From NCBI GenBank assembly GCA_019454865.1, contig JACFNJ010000003.1, positions 1 through 16,798 on the forward strand: a stretch of DNA of 16,798 bases, read 5' to 3'. The notes below the pieces were generated by a model. That model was not told where the DNA came from. It searched no databases and was given only the letters and a program-made list of their open reading frames with translations. Shown here in pieces: positions 16,202 to 16,798 of this stretch. Both the position numbers and the translations under genes were made by a program. The stretch's first letter is position 1, and every line of letters begins with the position of its first letter. This DNA is from Bacteroidia bacterium (GTDB taxonomy: Bacteria > Bacteroidota > Bacteroidia > UKL13-3).

Positions 16202-16209
16202 TTTATTTG
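16202..16209 (+). promoter_or_regulatory. Probable -7 box of the small membrane-protein gene
   Basis: TTTATTTG matches TAnnTTTG at five of six fixed positions and ends 22 nt before the ATG at 16232, the spacing seen for the perfect boxes at miaA, korA and the last gene. The FNR-like palindrome would then be centred roughly 35 bp upstream of the transcription start, overlapping the -33 region. Confidence 0.4.
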
Positions 16210-16231
16210 GTTATTTGTTTAATTAGCAATT

Positions 16232-16552
16232 ATGAAAGTTGCAAATAATCAATTCTCCCCTATTGAAAGTTTTTCTTTCGAAAAATTAAACAACTCTACT
16301 CCATCTGTAATTCCTTTGATTGGCGAGGATATAAATTCAGAATTAAGTACTGCCAAGCAAAAGCAAATAAAAAAGTGGAGTTATTTAGGATTAATTTTGA
16401 TTGCGGTGGGTGTAATGTTTTGTTTTGCAGGATGCATTTTTACATTTATGCATGATTATTCAAGCGCATATGTAACCTTTAGTTTGTATGGATTAACCTT
16501 GCTTGGAACTTGTTTAATACTTACCGGATTAGCTTTTACTTTAGGGTTTTAA
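16232..16552 (+). CDS. Small membrane protein with two predicted transmembrane helices, function unknown
   Basis: I do not recognise this 106-residue protein. The first 48 residues are polar, Ser/Asn/Lys-rich and end in the basic stretch KQKQIKK, as expected for a cytoplasmic N-terminus before a membrane helix. Helix 1 covers about 50-72 (YLGLILIAVGVMFC...), helix 2 about 80-104 (VTFSLYGLTLLGTC...), joined by the short loop MHDYSSAY. Each helix contains Cys and several small residues. No known motif was seen. Its AT content and codon use look like those of its neighbours, so there is no sign of recent transfer. Support for a real gene: in-frame ATG, coherent membrane topology and an upstream -7-like box at the right distance. 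A FNR-like palindrome further upstream hints at oxygen- or redox-linked control. Confidence 0.7.
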   Translation: MKVANNQFSPIESFSFEKLNNSTPSVIPLIGEDINSELSTAKQKQIKKWSYLGLILIAVGVMFCFAGCIFTFMHDYSSAYVTFSLYGLTLLGTCLILTGLAFTLGF

Positions 16553-16710
16553 TTACCAATATTCTTTCATTTTACAATCATCATTTCTTTGTTTTTTTAA
16601 TACTATTTTCATTTAAAATATTTTCTACTGAGTTTTAAATTTAATTGTTTGAAATTCATTTTATTTATTTGTTGCATAGTTGTATTATTAGGAATAAAAT
16701 TGCAAAAACA

Positions 16711-16718
16711 TATATTTG
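16711..16718 (+). promoter_or_regulatory. -7 promoter box of the last (truncated) gene
   Basis: TATATTTG is an exact TAnnTTTG match ending 20 nt before the ATG at 16739. No good -33 TTG was found at the usual distance. Confidence 0.65.
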
Positions 16719-16738
16719 ACCAAATTTAAAATTTACCG

Positions 16739-16798
16739 ATGAAGAAATTCATATTTGTTGTAACTATACTACTTTCACTAAATACATTTGCACAAAAG
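16739..16798 (+). CDS. N-terminus of a secreted protein, cut off by the window end
   Basis: Only the first 20 codons are inside the window: MKKFIFVVTILLSLNTFAQK. This is a textbook signal peptide, with Lys-Lys at positions 2-3, a hydrophobic core, and a probable cut after TFA before Gln19. The product is therefore likely periplasmic, outer-membrane or secreted. Nothing about its function can be said from this piece. A perfect -7 box 20 nt upstream supports the start. The 186 bp between it and the small membrane-protein gene show no convincing terminator hairpin. Confidence 0.75.
   Translation, partial: MKKFIFVVTILLSLNTFAQK

Noticed and set aside
16553..16738. Search for a terminator or RNA gene between the last two genes
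   Set aside because: The stretch is AT-rich with T runs, but I found no stable stem before any of them.
1..16798. Mobile element, CRISPR array, toxin-antitoxin or defence system
   Set aside because: No transposase, integrase, direct-repeat array or defence-family motif was seen in any gene, and all genes belong to core families or match their surroundings in composition.

Overview
This window looks like a core chromosomal segment of a Bacteroidota bacterium. The evidence is its low GC content, protein families typical of that phylum (a CcmF with a large periplasmic insert, a DUF2520 protein, a gamma-alpha fused KorA, signal peptides ending in AQ), near absence of Shine-Dalgarno sequences, and several upstream copies of the phylum's -7 promoter box TAnnTTTG. 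I cannot place it below phylum with confidence. I see no insertion sequence, prophage, CRISPR array, tRNA or rRNA gene.

Layout. Bases 1-2015 carry the 3' part of ccmF (cytochrome c maturation; the window cuts off its 5' end), followed by a Rossmann/DUF2520 protein gene whose stop codon overlaps that of the convergent tRNA-modification gene miaA. A 283-bp gap with hairpins and a terminator precedes a minus-strand gene for a secreted TPR-like protein. This is divergent from ppk1 (polyphosphate kinase) across 144 bp that hold a perfect 8-5-8 inverted repeat. Immediately after ppk1 lies a complete RNase P RNA gene (about 7630-8016) with its own -7 box and a strong intrinsic terminator. Next comes a tightly packed plus-strand cluster: pcrA/uvrD-type helicase (GTG start), DEAD-box RNA helicase (motif II reads DEID), a LOG-family phosphoribohydrolase (ATGA overlap) and a secreted redoxin-like protein.

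Bases 13018-16075 hold the minus-strand korA-korB operon for a two-subunit 2-oxoacid:ferredoxin oxidoreductase, with a terminator behind it and a TACATTTG promoter in front. Divergent from korA is a gene for a 106-residue protein with two membrane segments. Between them lies an exact match to the FNR/CRP-family operator TTGAT-N4-ATCAA. The window ends 20 codons into a gene for a secreted protein with a clear promoter.

Together the genes are mostly housekeeping: cytochrome assembly, tRNA and RNA maturation, DNA repair, RNA remodelling, polyphosphate synthesis and ferredoxin-linked central carbon metabolism. I found no convincing undescribed multi-gene system. The best leads are regulatory or local: the FNR-like palindrome next to the small membrane protein, the palindrome in front of the TPR gene, the RNase P gene set between ppk1 and pcrA, the possible leaderless starts of the two helicases, and an unassigned hairpin pair upstream of miaA.
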